Shown here: one piece after another, positions 39,781 through 49,440 of the stretch
Numbering within the stretch: the stretch's first letter is position 1
Layout of the letters: each line of letters starts with the position of its first letter
From: Lepidostoma basale
Lineage: Eukaryota; Arthropoda; Insecta; Trichoptera; Lepidostomatidae
Direction: 5' to 3'
Length of the DNA: 64,000 nt
NCBI GenBank assembly: GCA_022606425.2
Contig: JAHDVF020001469.1
Coordinates: 744,001 to 808,000, forward strand
Program-made: the position numbers and the translations under genes
Notes under the pieces: generated by a model
What the model was told of the DNA's origin: nothing
What the model saw: the letters and a program-made list of their open reading frames with translations, nothing else
Databases searched by the model: none

Positions 39781-40118
39781 ACTTACCATCACTTTGTCTC
39801 CCTAAAGGGGTAGTCAGAAAGAATGGACCGCCGTTATGCTATTTTCCTGACACACTTCTTTCGCTTCCTCGCCATTCATAAATCGTATCATACACGCGCA
39901 TCGATTTCTCCGACTTCTAAAGTGGCCGGCATTTATTAGAATATTTGATTGATTTGATCGTACCACCTTTTTCTCGGTCTTCCTTTATTTATTGTTTCTT
40001 TTACATCATAAATATAGACTTTCTTAATGATTCTTTCCATGTGTCGACACTATTTTTTATTGCCTTTTCATTATTTTGATCATAACACTTTCATTAGCAC
40101 TACATTTACTACTTATAT

Positions 40119-41055
40119 AGGGTGTCCCAAAATTAAAGCAAGATTTGAATTTGCCGCCTTTTGTGCAGTTAATTGTTGGCAACACTAAAATAAAAGCAAT
40201 TTGGTAGCTGACAATTTAGGGTTAGTAAAAATGGAGCGTTACACGATACAACAACGTGTTATCATTATTCAAATCAAATCAGTTTATTAACTCAAAAGAC
40301 ATTACAAACCCTAAAATGTTTAAGGCATCTATTGAGTACAGGTAAAATATTATAAAAATACAACATAATACCAGGAACGCACTATAGATGGTTCGCCATT
40401 AGGAAGACAAGATACTTTCTAAAGTCAAGAGTATTTGTCCGCTGAACGTACCTTCACTAATATGAAAGATGTCGATCTCCAAGGAAACCGCGTTCAGCAG
40501 ACTAATTGCTCTTCCCACCGGTGTCACCAGAGGCAGATTGGTTCTGGTAGCCGGTAGGTAAAACAATCTGTGCTGTCGCTGTCGGAGAAATCTATCAGGG
40601 ACAAATAGACCAACACCCTCTAGCACGGCCGAGTTCTCGAAATATTCCCTGATTCATTTAAAGAAATTAATTTATTGAACAATATCTCAAAAATTATGAA
40701 ATTTTGGCGGCCGCAGTTCAAAAATTTCATACAAAATATGCTCGGAATAGTGTTTTAACTTGGTCAATTGTGAAGAGATTAATTGAAAATTTCAGGGAGA
40801 CTGGATAGATGGACACACGCTTAATACACGGATTGTCCAAAAACAAGCTTTTTTGGAAATTGAGGCTGGTCAAGCTGGACCGTTACTGATGTACGATATC
40901 GCGACATGATAACACAGTTCTTTCTACCGAAATTGGATAATATAGATGTGGCCAATATTTGGTATCAACAAGACGGTGCCGCATGTCATACAGCCCGTGA
41001 AATAATTTAATTAATCAATTAACATTTCAAATTTTGGTTTCATTTTGGGACACCC
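40119..41055 (+). pseudogene. Tc1/mariner-superfamily relic, split by LINE-K
   Basis: Ends GGGTGTCCCAAAATTAAAGC and, reversed, GGGTGTCCCAAAATGAAACC are inverted repeats. The interior starts MERYTIQQRVIII and later has WYQQDGAACHTAREII, where QQDGA holds the second catalytic Asp. Much of the transposase is deleted and there are many stops. It lies in LINE-A at a TA-rich site (ACTTATA). Confidence 0.75.
40273..40668 (-). mobile_element. LINE-K insertion inside the Tc1/mariner relic
   Basis: AATCAAATCAGTTTATTAAC TC to CTCTAGCACGGCCGAGTTCT CGAAATATTCCCTGATTCA. ATTCA flanks it on both sides. The minus strand reads LEGVGLFVPDRFLRQRQHRL FYLPATRTNLPLVTPVGRAI and IFHISEGTFSGQILLTLESI, an open 75-residue frame, so it is the youngest of the three nested elements. 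Confidence 0.82.
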
Positions 41056-41209
41056 TTTATTTGCATTTGACACTATAATATAGTATTTAACACATGTTCG
41101 TTTAAGATATTTCATTTCTATTGCATATTCTTCACTGCCATGCATGAGGTCGGTACAACAACACCATTGTGAACTGATTTCTTAGCTTTTTTGTTTCATA
41201 TTTTTGAAG

Positions 41210-41285
41210 GGGCATCTATCTGAGAACAGGTGTATACAAAATACAAGAAACACATGAGAGATTGTTCGACTGATTGGTATTCTTG
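41210..41285 (-). mobile_element. LINE-K scrap
   Basis: GGCATCTATCTGAGAACAGG TG and ACACATGAGAGATTGTTCGA C match the 3' end of the family. Confidence 0.5.
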
Positions 41286-41409
41286 AATCGAACCCAGTCC
41301 GCATTGCATAGGGTGCTAGTCCAACATCGTTAGTCATTGGACAAGTTCCCTATCTACGAACGAACAAACAGCCGTAGAACTAATTCATGATTAACCCTGC
41401 AAAACAATT

Positions 41410-42022
41410 CTATATGTTTCGCGAATTTTGTATAACTCATTGGTTCCGGAGCCGGCTTGAGTGTAGTTCGGTGATATGGGAGTCCCCACGAGGCGAGATA
41501 CTCGCTCATGTTATAGAGGGTTCAGAAAAGATTTCTGAGATATCTCTACATGAGGGAGTTTGGTAGCTATCCGTGGCTTTATCCCACTGCATTCCTCTTG
41601 GGCATGCTGGGGACCAATAGTTTACAGATAAGAAAGTATGGGTGCACACTTACCCATTTCTTCAGACTTATTAGAGGATTCTTTGAGAATTCCGTCATCT
41701 TGGAGGCTATCCATCTTTATGTTCTGGATGGTTATCTTCGACAGCGTCAGCACAGACTGTTTTATCTCCCAGCATGCAGAATCAACCTGCCTCTGTTGAT
41801 GCCGGTTAGAAGAGCTATAAGTCTGCTGAACGCGGTCTCCTCGGAGATCGACATCTTTCATATTAGTGAAAGTACGTTCAGCGGACAAATACTCTTGACT
41901 TTAGAAAGTATCTTGTCTTCCTAATGTCGATCCATCTCTAATGCGTTCCTGGTATTATGTTGTATTTTTATAATAGATCAATAGATGCCTTAAACATTTT
42001 GCTGTTTGTAATATCTTTTGGG
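41410..42022 (+). mobile_element. LINE-K, 124-residue open frame
   Basis: Upstream RSRLECSSVIWESP is frameshifted, then FLRYLYMREFGSYPWLYPTA FLLGMLGTNSLQIRKYGCTL, GFFENSVILEAIHLYVLDGY LRQRQHRLFYLPACRINLPL and ISESTFSGQILLTLESILSS to a stop. It ends near the family 3' terminus and abuts LINE-H. Confidence 0.83.
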
Positions 42023-42039
42023 TTTATTAACTTATTTGA

Positions 42040-42560
42040 TTTAATTTGGAGAGTGAATATAATAGAATCAAATAATATAGACCTAAAACTGAGATCCATC
42101 AAGACCTATGTATGGAGTATCTTGATGTACGGCTGCGAGACATGGTGCCTATCCGACAGAGATAAACGGAGACTAGAGGCTTTTGAGATGTGATCCTATA
42201 GAATACTATTAGGAATTTCCTGGAGAGACCACATCACGAATGAGGAGGTTCTTCAAAGAATCAAAGGAGGAAGGAACCTGCTCAGGACCTTGTCCGAAAG
42301 GCGTGCAAGATGGATCGGCCATGTAATACGTCAAGAAGGCCTCTTGCATGCCATAATGGAGGGTATGACCGAGGGGACAAACTCCATGGGACGCCCACGC
42401 CGAGAGTACCTAGAGGACCTGTTAGTGGACGTGCGCTGCTCATCATATGCAGATTTCAAAAGAGCCGCACAAGACAGGGAAGAATGGAAGAGAAGAATAT
42501 AAGAAATTGCTGCAAACCAATCCCAGGATTGAAACTTTCGAACTAACTTAGGCATCTGGT
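42040..42560 (+). mobile_element. LINE-H C-terminal region
   Basis: Reads DLKLRSIKTYVWSILMYGCE TWCLSDRDKRRLEAFEM, a stop, SYRILLGISWRDHITNEEVL QRIKGGRNLLRTLSERRARW IGHVIRQEGLLHAIMEG and MGRPRREYLEDLLVDV, ending EEWKRRI. One stop and one frame change. RTE-like. Confidence 0.8.
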
Positions 42561-43007
42561 ATGCGATAGTCTGATAGGGAAGGATCCTCGAAGACCCTTA
42601 CACCACGGGGTGACGTGATAAAAAGAAAATACTGTATTTAGTATTAGTATTCTGTGTGGCCATAATTACAAAAAGCGATTCACCTAAATTTTAAAATGTG
42701 TTGATTCGACATATCTGCGATTTCCGTCCCCACCCCATATATTACCCAGGGGTGTGGTAAAATTTTCGCCTTTATCAGCAATAATCTTTTTCGCAAACAC
42801 TTTTAGGGTTGAGCATACAAAATTATTCTATTCCGGACCTGAAATTTTGTGTAGTTTTTTCTTTCTTTCCGGCTCAAGAAAAACAGTCAAGCTAGTTACG
42901 GGTTTTGGTAAAGCATTAAGCCAAGTATTTTTTTTTTGCAATAAGACAAGAATATTAAATTATACGAGTATATCATAAAATAATATAACGTTTTTTTTTT
43001 TCAAAAT
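42561..43007. other. No gene seen
   Basis: Non-coding sequence, AT-rich near 42950. Confidence 0.4.
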
Positions 43008-43034
43008 GTTCTGTCGTTAGACTGACTTCATCAG
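43008..43034 (-). ncRNA. CTGATGA motif with weak hammerhead resemblance (candidate)
   Basis: The minus strand has CTGATGA, a short GTC/GAC stem and AGAACATTTTG. The expected GAAAC is altered and the stem is only 3 bp. It may be a decayed relative of the PH cores. Confidence 0.2.
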
Positions 43035-43164
43035 CTTCAGAACATAATCGCTTTTCAAATGATCAAGGTTGATTGGTTTATATTTCTTTATATATTGGTT
43101 AGATGGAATTCTCGTCAATCAAGGTTTCGGACATCGTTACCAACTCCATTTTCAGGGTAATTAA

Positions 43165-43318
43165 AAATCAAATCAAATCAAAAGACATTACAAACAGCAC
43201 AAGTGTTTAAGGCATCTATTGAGTACAGGTAAAATATTATACACATACAACATGATACCAAGAACGCATTAGAGATGGTTCGACATTAGGAAGACAAGAT
43301 ACTTTCTAAAGTGTAAAG
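43165..43318 (-). mobile_element. LINE-K 3' end, short
   Basis: AAATCAAATCAAATCAAAAG ACATTACAAACAGC to GACAAGATACTTTCTAAAG. About 150 bp of the 3' untranslated end. Confidence 0.72.
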
Positions 43319-43499
43319 ATGGATAGATTACTACCCTGATATAGCGAATGAAGAAAGTGGAGTCTGCTACGATCTCTGAAACATTTGAGGAAGAGGATTC
43401 CGCTAGGCTATAAATCTTTATGATCCCAAAAAATTTTAATCTTTCGTAATTATTATTTGGTTGAAAAATTTCTACAATCTTGCAAAATCCATTTTCGAA

Positions 43500-43870
43500 G
43501 TCAATTTCCTATGTCGTGCCCTCCTCTTAAAAGATGGTTTTGATAAGTTGCTTCTCTCTTTTTCCATTCTACTGATCTTATCGTTTATTATGTGGTCTCC
43601 CCAGAGAATTCCTAATAGTCTTCTGTAGCACCACATCTCAAAGGCTTCTTGTAAGAATCTATTTGGTTAAGGTATACTCACACCGGAGTGCCAGAGTAGG
43701 AGTCAAGATGAACAGCTGGCGAACCAACGTATGGCGTACTATGGGACCGGCCACACTATACACTTCGCACCACAGTGCGTAAACACAAGTCACCTGTGTC
43801 TTGACTCCTACTCTGGCACTCCGGTGTGGCCGTACCCTTAGGCACCATGTTTTTTGGCAAGTTGCTTTCG
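43500..43870 (-). mobile_element. LINE-H relative, split by a MITE
   Basis: Minus strand: TWCLTK in the part right of the MITE, then NRFLQEAFEMWCYRRLLGIL WGDHIINDKI on the left side. The match to LINE-H at 42130-42260 is continuous when 43670-43837 is removed. Confidence 0.7.
43670..43837. mobile_element. 168-bp MITE, PIF/Harbinger-like, TTA duplication
   Basis: The inverted ends hold CACACCGGAGTGCCAGAGTA GGAGTCAAGA (43679-43708) and its exact complement (43799-43828), extended outward imperfectly. TTA flanks both sides (43667-43669, 43838-43840) and LINE-H is restored when one TTA and the element are removed. A 3-bp TTA target is typical of PIF/Harbinger. Confidence 0.83.
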
Positions 43871-43884
43871 TGATTTTAGATCTG

Positions 43885-44605
43885 TGTTAACTAACTAACT
43901 AACAAACCATCACGCCATTGCCCCGGAGGGGTAGGCAGAGAGGATGGATCGCCACAATGCTCTGTCCTGGCATACCTCTCGGGCTTCCTCTACATTCATA
44001 CATCGTACCATGCACGCACGTCGATTATTCCGACTTCGAATGTGACCGCCTTTTAGTAATTGATTAATTTGGTCATGCCATGCTTTCCTCGGTCGTCCTC
44101 GGCTTCTTTTTCCACTCACGCTGCTTGTGTACAACTTTTTAGTCATTCTACTCTCATCCATTCGTTCCATATGTCCAAACCATCTCAGGGATCCTTTTTT
44201 AATTTTATCCGTGATGCAGTCATCTGCCTTACATTACTTTCTTATTGCATCGTTCGGTATTCTATCATACAACGTTTTCCCGTAAATTCTTCTTAGTGAT
44301 CTCTTTTCTACGGCTTTTATCCTGCTTTCATCATTCTTTTGCAAGCTCGAAGATTCACTTCCATACATGAGGGTTGGCATTTGGATCTGTGTTATTTGAC
44401 TCCAAAATCTTTGGCTTTTTGTTGAACGCATGGCCTTGTTTGGTGTATGCGGCTGTCGATTTCACAATTTGTTCTACCATCCAAAGTGGTCCTACTATCA
44501 AGGTATACAAACTCTTTCACGTTTTTAAGTATGGCTCCTAACATCACATCATCCAATTCTGTATAACCCCTGTATACCAGAAGCAGAGGGACCTTTACGA
44601 CCGTC
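43885..44605 (-). mobile_element. LINE-A3, long copy
   Basis: Reads VKEFVYLDSRTTLDGRTNCE, then after frameshifts MPTLMYGSESSSLQKNDESR IKAVEKRSLRRIYGKTLYDR, HMERMDESRMTKKLYTSSVS GKRSRGRPRKAWHDQINQLL and ends SAYPSGAMA. The tail is TAACTAACTAACAAACC. Confidence 0.82.
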
Positions 44606-44829
44606 AATAGCGATTTTTTGCTTAAAAATATATGTTTGCTAAAGGCTCTTACGATTTATTATCCCGAGCAAAATATACGATTTTCAACCTTTGTAAACCG
44701 GCGATATCGCCCGTCAAAGGGGGATGGAATTTTTGTGGAGGGATGTTATTTTGTGAGCGAGCATTTCGTACTTATTTCGTTAATCGGTTTTGTTCATTAT
44801 AAATATTATATTTGTGTTTTGTTACCGAC

Positions 44830-45530
44830 CAATGGTTGGAGTGTTTTACTATACGGCTGCGAGACTTGGTGTCTGGGCGAAAGAGAGCGCAAAAGGCTGG
44901 AGGCGTTTGATATGTGGACCAGTGGAGGTACTGCCATATAAGCCCAGAAGCCCGGCTTGTGTAAGAAAATTTTAATCAAAACCTCTTCTGGCTTGCAGAG
45001 GTTCAGCTCTTGTGGCTATTCCTCTTACGTTTGATGGAAACATTATTGAAATGTGATTTGGTGGGTTGTTGGTTTATGCGTGGGCACGAATTTTTTAGAT
45101 GTGGGGGTTTTGATTCTAAATTTCTTACGCAAGCCGGGCTTCTGGGCTTCTATGGTAGTACCGCCACTGATGTGGACCTACCAAAGAATTGCCCATGTTT
45201 CATGGAGGGACCACGTTACAAATGAGGAGGTTCTCAGCAGAGTTGAAGAGAATAGGCACATGTTGAACACCATAGCGGAGAGGCGCGCGCGAGATGGATT
45301 GGTCATGTGTTGCGACACGAATGTTTCCTGCATGACGTATTTGAGGGAATAATCGAGGGATCAATTGGCAGAGGACGACCTCACCAGGAGTACTTGGACC
45401 AGCTTTGCCGAGATATGGGCTGCACCTCTTATGCGAAGTTGAAGAGAGTTGCCGAGGACCGAGCGGAGTGGAAGAAGAGATGCGTCGCCTTGCTTCAGAC
45501 CAATCTTTAGATTGATTCCGGAGAAGAAGA
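44830..45530 (+). mobile_element. LINE-H split by an hAT-like MITE
   Basis: GVLLYGCETWCLGERERKRL EAFDMWT before the insert, and TYQRIAHVSWRDHVTNEEVL SRVEENRHMLNTIAERR after it, then HEYLDQLCRDMGCTSYAKLK and EDRAEWKKR with frame changes. Joined, FDMWTYQRIAHVSW reads through. Confidence 0.83.
44920..45169. mobile_element. 250-bp MITE, hAT-like, 8-bp TSD
   Basis: ATGTGGAC flanks it at 44912-44919 and 45170-45177. The ends CAGTGGAGGTACTGCCATA and (reversed) CAGTGGCGGTACTACCATA begin inverted repeats of about 60 bp including AGCCCAGAAGCCCGGCTTG. An 8-bp duplication and CAGTGG ends are hAT features. No transposase is encoded. Confidence 0.88.
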
Positions 45531-45547
45531 TGTATAATATATATATA

Positions 45548-45628
45548 TGAGACGATCTTCGTGGCCGAGCGGCAAGTGCTATGAATGTCACACCGAAGGT
45601 CCCTGGTTCGATTCCCGGCGATAGCAGG
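45548..45628 (+). mobile_element. SINE-1 head only
   Basis: GATCTTCGTGGCCGAGCGGC AAGTGC and CTGGTTCGATTCCCGGCGAT AGCA. The body is missing, and the next sequence is the R1-like element. Confidence 0.7.
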
Positions 45629-45639
45629 GATGTATGTGT

Positions 45640-46364
45640 ATTTATTTCTATACCAAGCCGTGTATGTGTCAAGAATCACATACGCGGCAAGAGTGTGGTC
45701 GGGACGTCTGGCTACTCGGACGGTATCCTCGGCGCTGCTTAGAGGCCAACGCATACCTCTTCTTGCACTGACCGGTGCTTACAGGACTGCGGCCTCAGTG
45801 GCGCTTCCAGTTATAGGGGGAGTTCTTCCTGCCGACCTGGAAGTGCTTGAGGCCGTTGCTAAGAGGCGCCTTAAGCGGGGTGAGAGTGTGACCCATCTGG
45901 GTATTACATTCAACTCCGATGAGGATGGTTTCACCGCCCTGTGCAGGGGCTTAAGAGAGGTTTCTCTGTCGGCATGGCAGGAAAGATGGAACATCTCTCC
46001 TAGAGGAAGGTGGACTTACTCCTTCTTCCCCTCTGTGACTGGGAGGATGGGTAGTGAGTGGCTGCGATTGGACCATCACGTTGTGCAGATGCTTTCGGGG
46101 CACGGCAATTTCCGTGCCAGGCTCCATGATCTTAGTCTGGCGCCGGACCCGGAGTGTGTGTGCGGCGGGGGGCCCCAGACGGCCCACCATATCCTCTGGG
46201 AGTGCTGTCTCTTGCAGAGTGATAGAGATATCATGATTGAGAATGTGGCAGTGGATCATCGACCAATTTGGAATAGTGACTTAACAAGTAGCGATAAAAA
46301 TTTCAGTTGCCATCGTACTTTTATTCGTGCGTGGACAAAACTTTTTAGTGAAATGGATGTGTAA
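45640..46364 (+). pseudogene. R1-clade LINE ORF2 C-terminus with CCHC
   Basis: An open frame of about 240 residues from YQAVYVSRITYAARVWSGRL to SEMDV and a TAA. It includes QRIPLLALTGAYRTAASVAL PVIGGVLP and the zinc-knuckle tract CVCGGGPQTAHHILWEC near 46155-46205. This tract after a helical segment (EAVAKRRLKRGES) is characteristic of R1/TRAS/SART elements. The N-terminal endonuclease and RT are absent. No stops or frameshifts, so the insertion looks young or constrained. An in-frame ATG in the SINE head upstream (45585) is probably coincidental. Confidence 0.87.
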
Positions 46365-47107
46365 TTTATTTACTCCCCTATGTCTTCTCGTGCCATGTTG
46401 TTGTTTCTATAAATTATTTGGCATTATTTGTTAAAATTGTCTTTGTTTTTGGTTGTGTTATTATTGCTATTATGATTACTTTGATAGTTATAAATAAATG
46501 ATTATTATTATCTTTGTCTTTGGTTATGTTATTATTATGGTATTATTGCTATTATAATTATTGTGATAATTATGAATAGTATGTTCGCTATGATTGTTAC
46601 AATAGTTTTGTGCATTTTAGTTTTGTTTTCTGTTTCTGCGCCCCTGAGTTGCTGCTCATGGATGTTGCCACTGGCTCCTGTTCATTGGTTTTGTTTTGAC
46701 CGGAAGTCTACACTGCCCCTTGGTGGGTGTGTTCTGATCTACTTTTCTGTTTATAATGTGTCTTTTATAAATACTGTTTTTTTAATTAATTTCTGCTCTT
46801 TCTAAAACCTGTCCTCCATCCATCCCATCCCAATTTATTCATTCTTACTTAACATCTTCCCGCCTCTCTCATACACCATCTTCTTCTTGTTTTAAAATTT
46901 AGTTTGTTATATATTTGTCCTATTGTGTATTGTGAATTAATGTGTGTTTTATATCATTTTAATGTGTTTTTTTTTTTTACTAATTTAAGGTGTGCTTTAT
47001 ATAATATTTACTTCTGATTTTATTTCATAATAAAGAGATGTGAGGCCGCGCGGGAGATATATAAGGTTAAAAGAATAGATTAAATGTGGTCTGTCACCCT
47101 TTTGATT
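46365..47107. other. Probable R1-like 3' UTR, then unassigned
   Basis: TTATTATTATTG-rich sequence follows the stop, and AATAAAGAGATGTGAGGC at about 47030 could be the element's polyadenylation region. No other copy is available to set the end. Confidence 0.4.
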
Positions 47108-47235
47108 GATGACAAGAAAAGGCTAAATTAAATTAACGTAAGTCCCGGATGGACAAGGAACAGGCCTAGATAGTGCAGCGAGACTGACGAAAGGGCGTCG
47201 CTGCGTCCTATAACAGTCTCGGGTGGTGGTGGGAA
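47108..47235 (+). repeat. Repeat O copy
   Basis: GACGAAAGGGCGTCGCTGCG TCCTATAACAGTCTCGGGTG. The longest copy, with AGTCCCGGATGGACAAGGAA upstream. Confidence 0.65.
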
Positions 47236-47239
47236 CCTT

Positions 47240-47515
47240 AAATATGTTGTATTTAAGGAAAAAAAATATGTCAGGAAAGAAAAGTGTGGCAATCAGTTCT
47301 TTCTGCCTACTCCTTCGGACGGTGTGATGATCAGTTAGTTACATAGTTAGTTCGTGGGAAATGCCTATTGGTGGCGATTAGGTTCGCAACCCATCTCACC
47401 GCGTCTCTCGCGGGGGCGAAAAGGGAAGGATGGAGTGCCGCAACGGTTAAAGTGTGGCAGTCCATTATTTCTGCTTACCCTTTCGGGGAGACGGCGTGAT
47501 GGTTAGTTACTTTAT
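47240..47515 (+). mobile_element. Two successive LINE-A tails
   Basis: First TATGTCAGGAAAGAAAAGTG to AGTTAGTTACATAGTTAG (47268-47352), then GAGTGCCGCAACGGTTAAAG to GGCGTGATGGTTAGTTAC (47430-47512). Both are short 3' ends in the same direction. Confidence 0.68.
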
Positions 47516-47584
47516 TTAAGAACTTAACATCAATAGATTTACGTAAAATCATTAGATTGTATTAAAAAAAAACTTTAATGTTTT

Positions 47585-47840
47585 TAATAACTAACTTACC
47601 ATCACGCCGTCTCCCCGAAGGGGTAGGCAGAAAGAATGGACTGCCACACTTTTCTTTCCTGACATATTTCTCTCGCTTCCTCAACATTCATACATCGTGT
47701 CATACACGCGCGTCGATTTCTCTGACTCCTCACATGGCCGACATTCAATATTTGATTTATTTGACCGTGCCACGTTTTCCTCGGTCTTCCTCTATTTCTG
47801 GTTCCATTTACATCATTGACATATAATATTTTTACCGAAG
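47585..47840 (-). mobile_element. LINE-A 3' end, open frame
   Basis: Minus strand ILYVNDVNGTRNRGRPRKTW HGQINQILNVGHVRSQRNRR to SAYPFGETA and stop. 82 residues, undamaged. Confidence 0.8.
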
Positions 47841-48164
47841 CAAAATTCACCCAGCTTCACATTTTCAGCCAACGCTCTGCTTGCACAAATCAACCCTTTG
47901 CGTGGTGCGACAAACCCCGATCGCGTTTAACCCCGTCGACACGCTGTTTGCGCATTTTTTTTAATTCGCACAACACTTTTTGCATAATTAAAGCCCTACC
48001 GATTCGCGAGTGAAGTTAATTAATTTTCAGCTCTGATCAATTTAAATTCTGCCTTGTTTGACTATGTATCGAATTTTCCCGCCCGCCTGTTCAGACCGTG
48101 CGATAAATTTGTATTGTCAACAGTCACTAGCAAATGTGTTTGTACTTATACATACACGAAAACT
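47841..48164. other. No gene seen
   Basis: Non-coding sequence between LINE-A and the microsatellite. Confidence 0.4.
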
Positions 48165-48345
48165 TCCCCGTGTATGTATGTATACATGTACGCATGTACG
48201 CATGTACGCATGTACACATGTACGCGTGAACGCATGTACGCATGTACGCATGTACGCATGTACGCATGTGTGGATAGATGTATGAATGGATGTATGAATG
48301 GATGCATGTACGTATGTATGTATGGATGGATGTATGTATGGATGG
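48165..48345. repeat. GTACGCAT octamer microsatellite grading into (GGAT/GTAT)n
   Basis: GTACGCATGTACGCATGTAC repeats about 8-10 times with single changes, then changes to GTATGTATGGATGGATG. All frames over it are open because of the repeat. Confidence 0.92.
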
Positions 48346-48440
48346 CGTGTGATTGTCTTTGGTCTGGTGTAGAATTAGAATTGAACCCGGTACCTTCGGT
48401 ATGGAAATCAGAGTTCTTACCACTCTGCCACGAAGGTCGA
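48346..48440 (-). mobile_element. SINE-1 head
   Basis: Minus strand: TTCGTGGCAGAGTGGTAAGA AC, a variant B box GGTTCAATTCTAATTCTAC, then GACCAAAGACAATCACACG. Partial. Confidence 0.6.
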
Positions 48441-48960
48441 CAATTCCTCTCGGTTCCTCAACTTTAATACATCGTGTCATGCACGCGCGTCGATTTCTTC
48501 GACTCCTCACGCGACCGACCTATTCCTCGGTCTTCCTCTATTTCTAGTTCCATTTACATCCTTCTTTACCATTCTTTCTTCATTAATTCTTTCAATGTGT
48601 CCATCTTAATGATTTATTTATTTTGTTGAATCGCTCTTTACATCATGACAACATGAGCAAAATCCGTGTAAAGGGTATTATACAATAGCTATCATAGTGA
48701 TTCTCGTGACATGTGATAGGTATTTAATCTATCGCCATTTTATTGTCACGTGAATTCTACACCAGACCAAAGACAGTGTGACAATCACACTGCCCTCGCC
48801 AGGAATCGAACCCGGAAGCTTCGGGGTGGCAGTCAATGCACTTACCATTGGCCACAAAGTTTATTCATATATTATTTTGTTCATAACATTCACGTCTTAT
48901 ACGTTCATTCGACACTCATATCATACACATTCGTCTAAGAGATATCTTTTATATTTCTCA
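48441..48960 (-). mobile_element. LINE-A split by SINE-1
   Basis: LINE-A fragments GTTCCTCAACTTTAATACAT CGTGTCATGC to AATGATTTATTT, then resuming at about 48870 with ATTATTTTGTTCATAACATT C and CACATTCGTCTAAGAGATA. It is an old copy with several deletions. Confidence 0.7.
48612..48858 (-). mobile_element. SINE-1, near full length
   Basis: Starts at the tail TTATTTTGTTGAATCGCTCT TTACATC and reads to a head with CGAACCCGGAAGCTTCGGGG TGGC. Inserted at the same place in LINE-A as the copy at 23098, but in the opposite orientation relative to the host LINE. Confidence 0.8.
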
Positions 48961-49324
48961 TATCTTAATTCAGAATGTATAATGGCAAACGATTATTCGC
49001 AAACAATGGGGAATAATTTGTCCCCTTTTATTAATTTTTCTTGTCGATGCCGGACCGCTCGCTCCCGGAATTAAAATCCTAATACCTAACGCGGCCGTAT
49101 ATAACGGCGACACATCCCGTCCCTTATCGGTTTTTACCCCATTGACCGCTGGGGGGTTGAAATTAATCGCTCGGATTCTTACTTGCCGCCACCGAACCTC
49201 TTTTTCATAGGAAAACATTTTTCAAATGAGTACAGCATGATCGCAAACGTAGTCACATTTTACGCTTTTTTTTTAAAACTAATAACAGTCTATCTGGACA
49301 TTACAAAAAGATTAATATTATATG
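48961..49324. other. No gene seen
   Basis: Non-coding. CGGCCGTATATAACGGCG is a small TATA-like context without support. Confidence 0.4.
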
Positions 49325-49440
49325 AATGAAAACGTTTATCTTCTAGGAGTTTTACTATATTTTATATGGAATAACATGTCTCGTCCTTCTAAGGCATTAT
49401 CAAATATTTTGAGACATTAGATTATGCCTTAGAACATAGG
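49325..49440 (-). repeat. PH-L copy, partial
   Basis: TGAATGAAAACGTTTATCTT CTAGG, then GTCTCGTCCTTCTAAGGCAT TATCAAAT, then the start of the opposite arm. Cut at about 49440. Confidence 0.65.

Larger units (their letters stand above)
39781..41215 (-). mobile_element. LINE-A split by a Tc1/mariner relic
   Basis: LINE-A runs CTTACCATCACTTTGTCTCC to TACATTTACTACTTATA (40119) and resumes at about 41056 with TTTGCATTTGACACTATAAT. It continues to GCATGAGGTCGGTACAACAA CACC. The match on both sides is strongly diverged, so this LINE-A is old. Confidence 0.75.

Noticed and set aside
45585..45640. The ATG in the SINE head as the true start of the R1-like protein
   Set aside because: The first 18 or so residues come from the SINE and do not match R1 elements. 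The frame is open by chance.
48054..48510. Cys/Tyr/Met-rich protein over the microsatellite
   Set aside because: The frames are open on both strands because of the octamer repeat.
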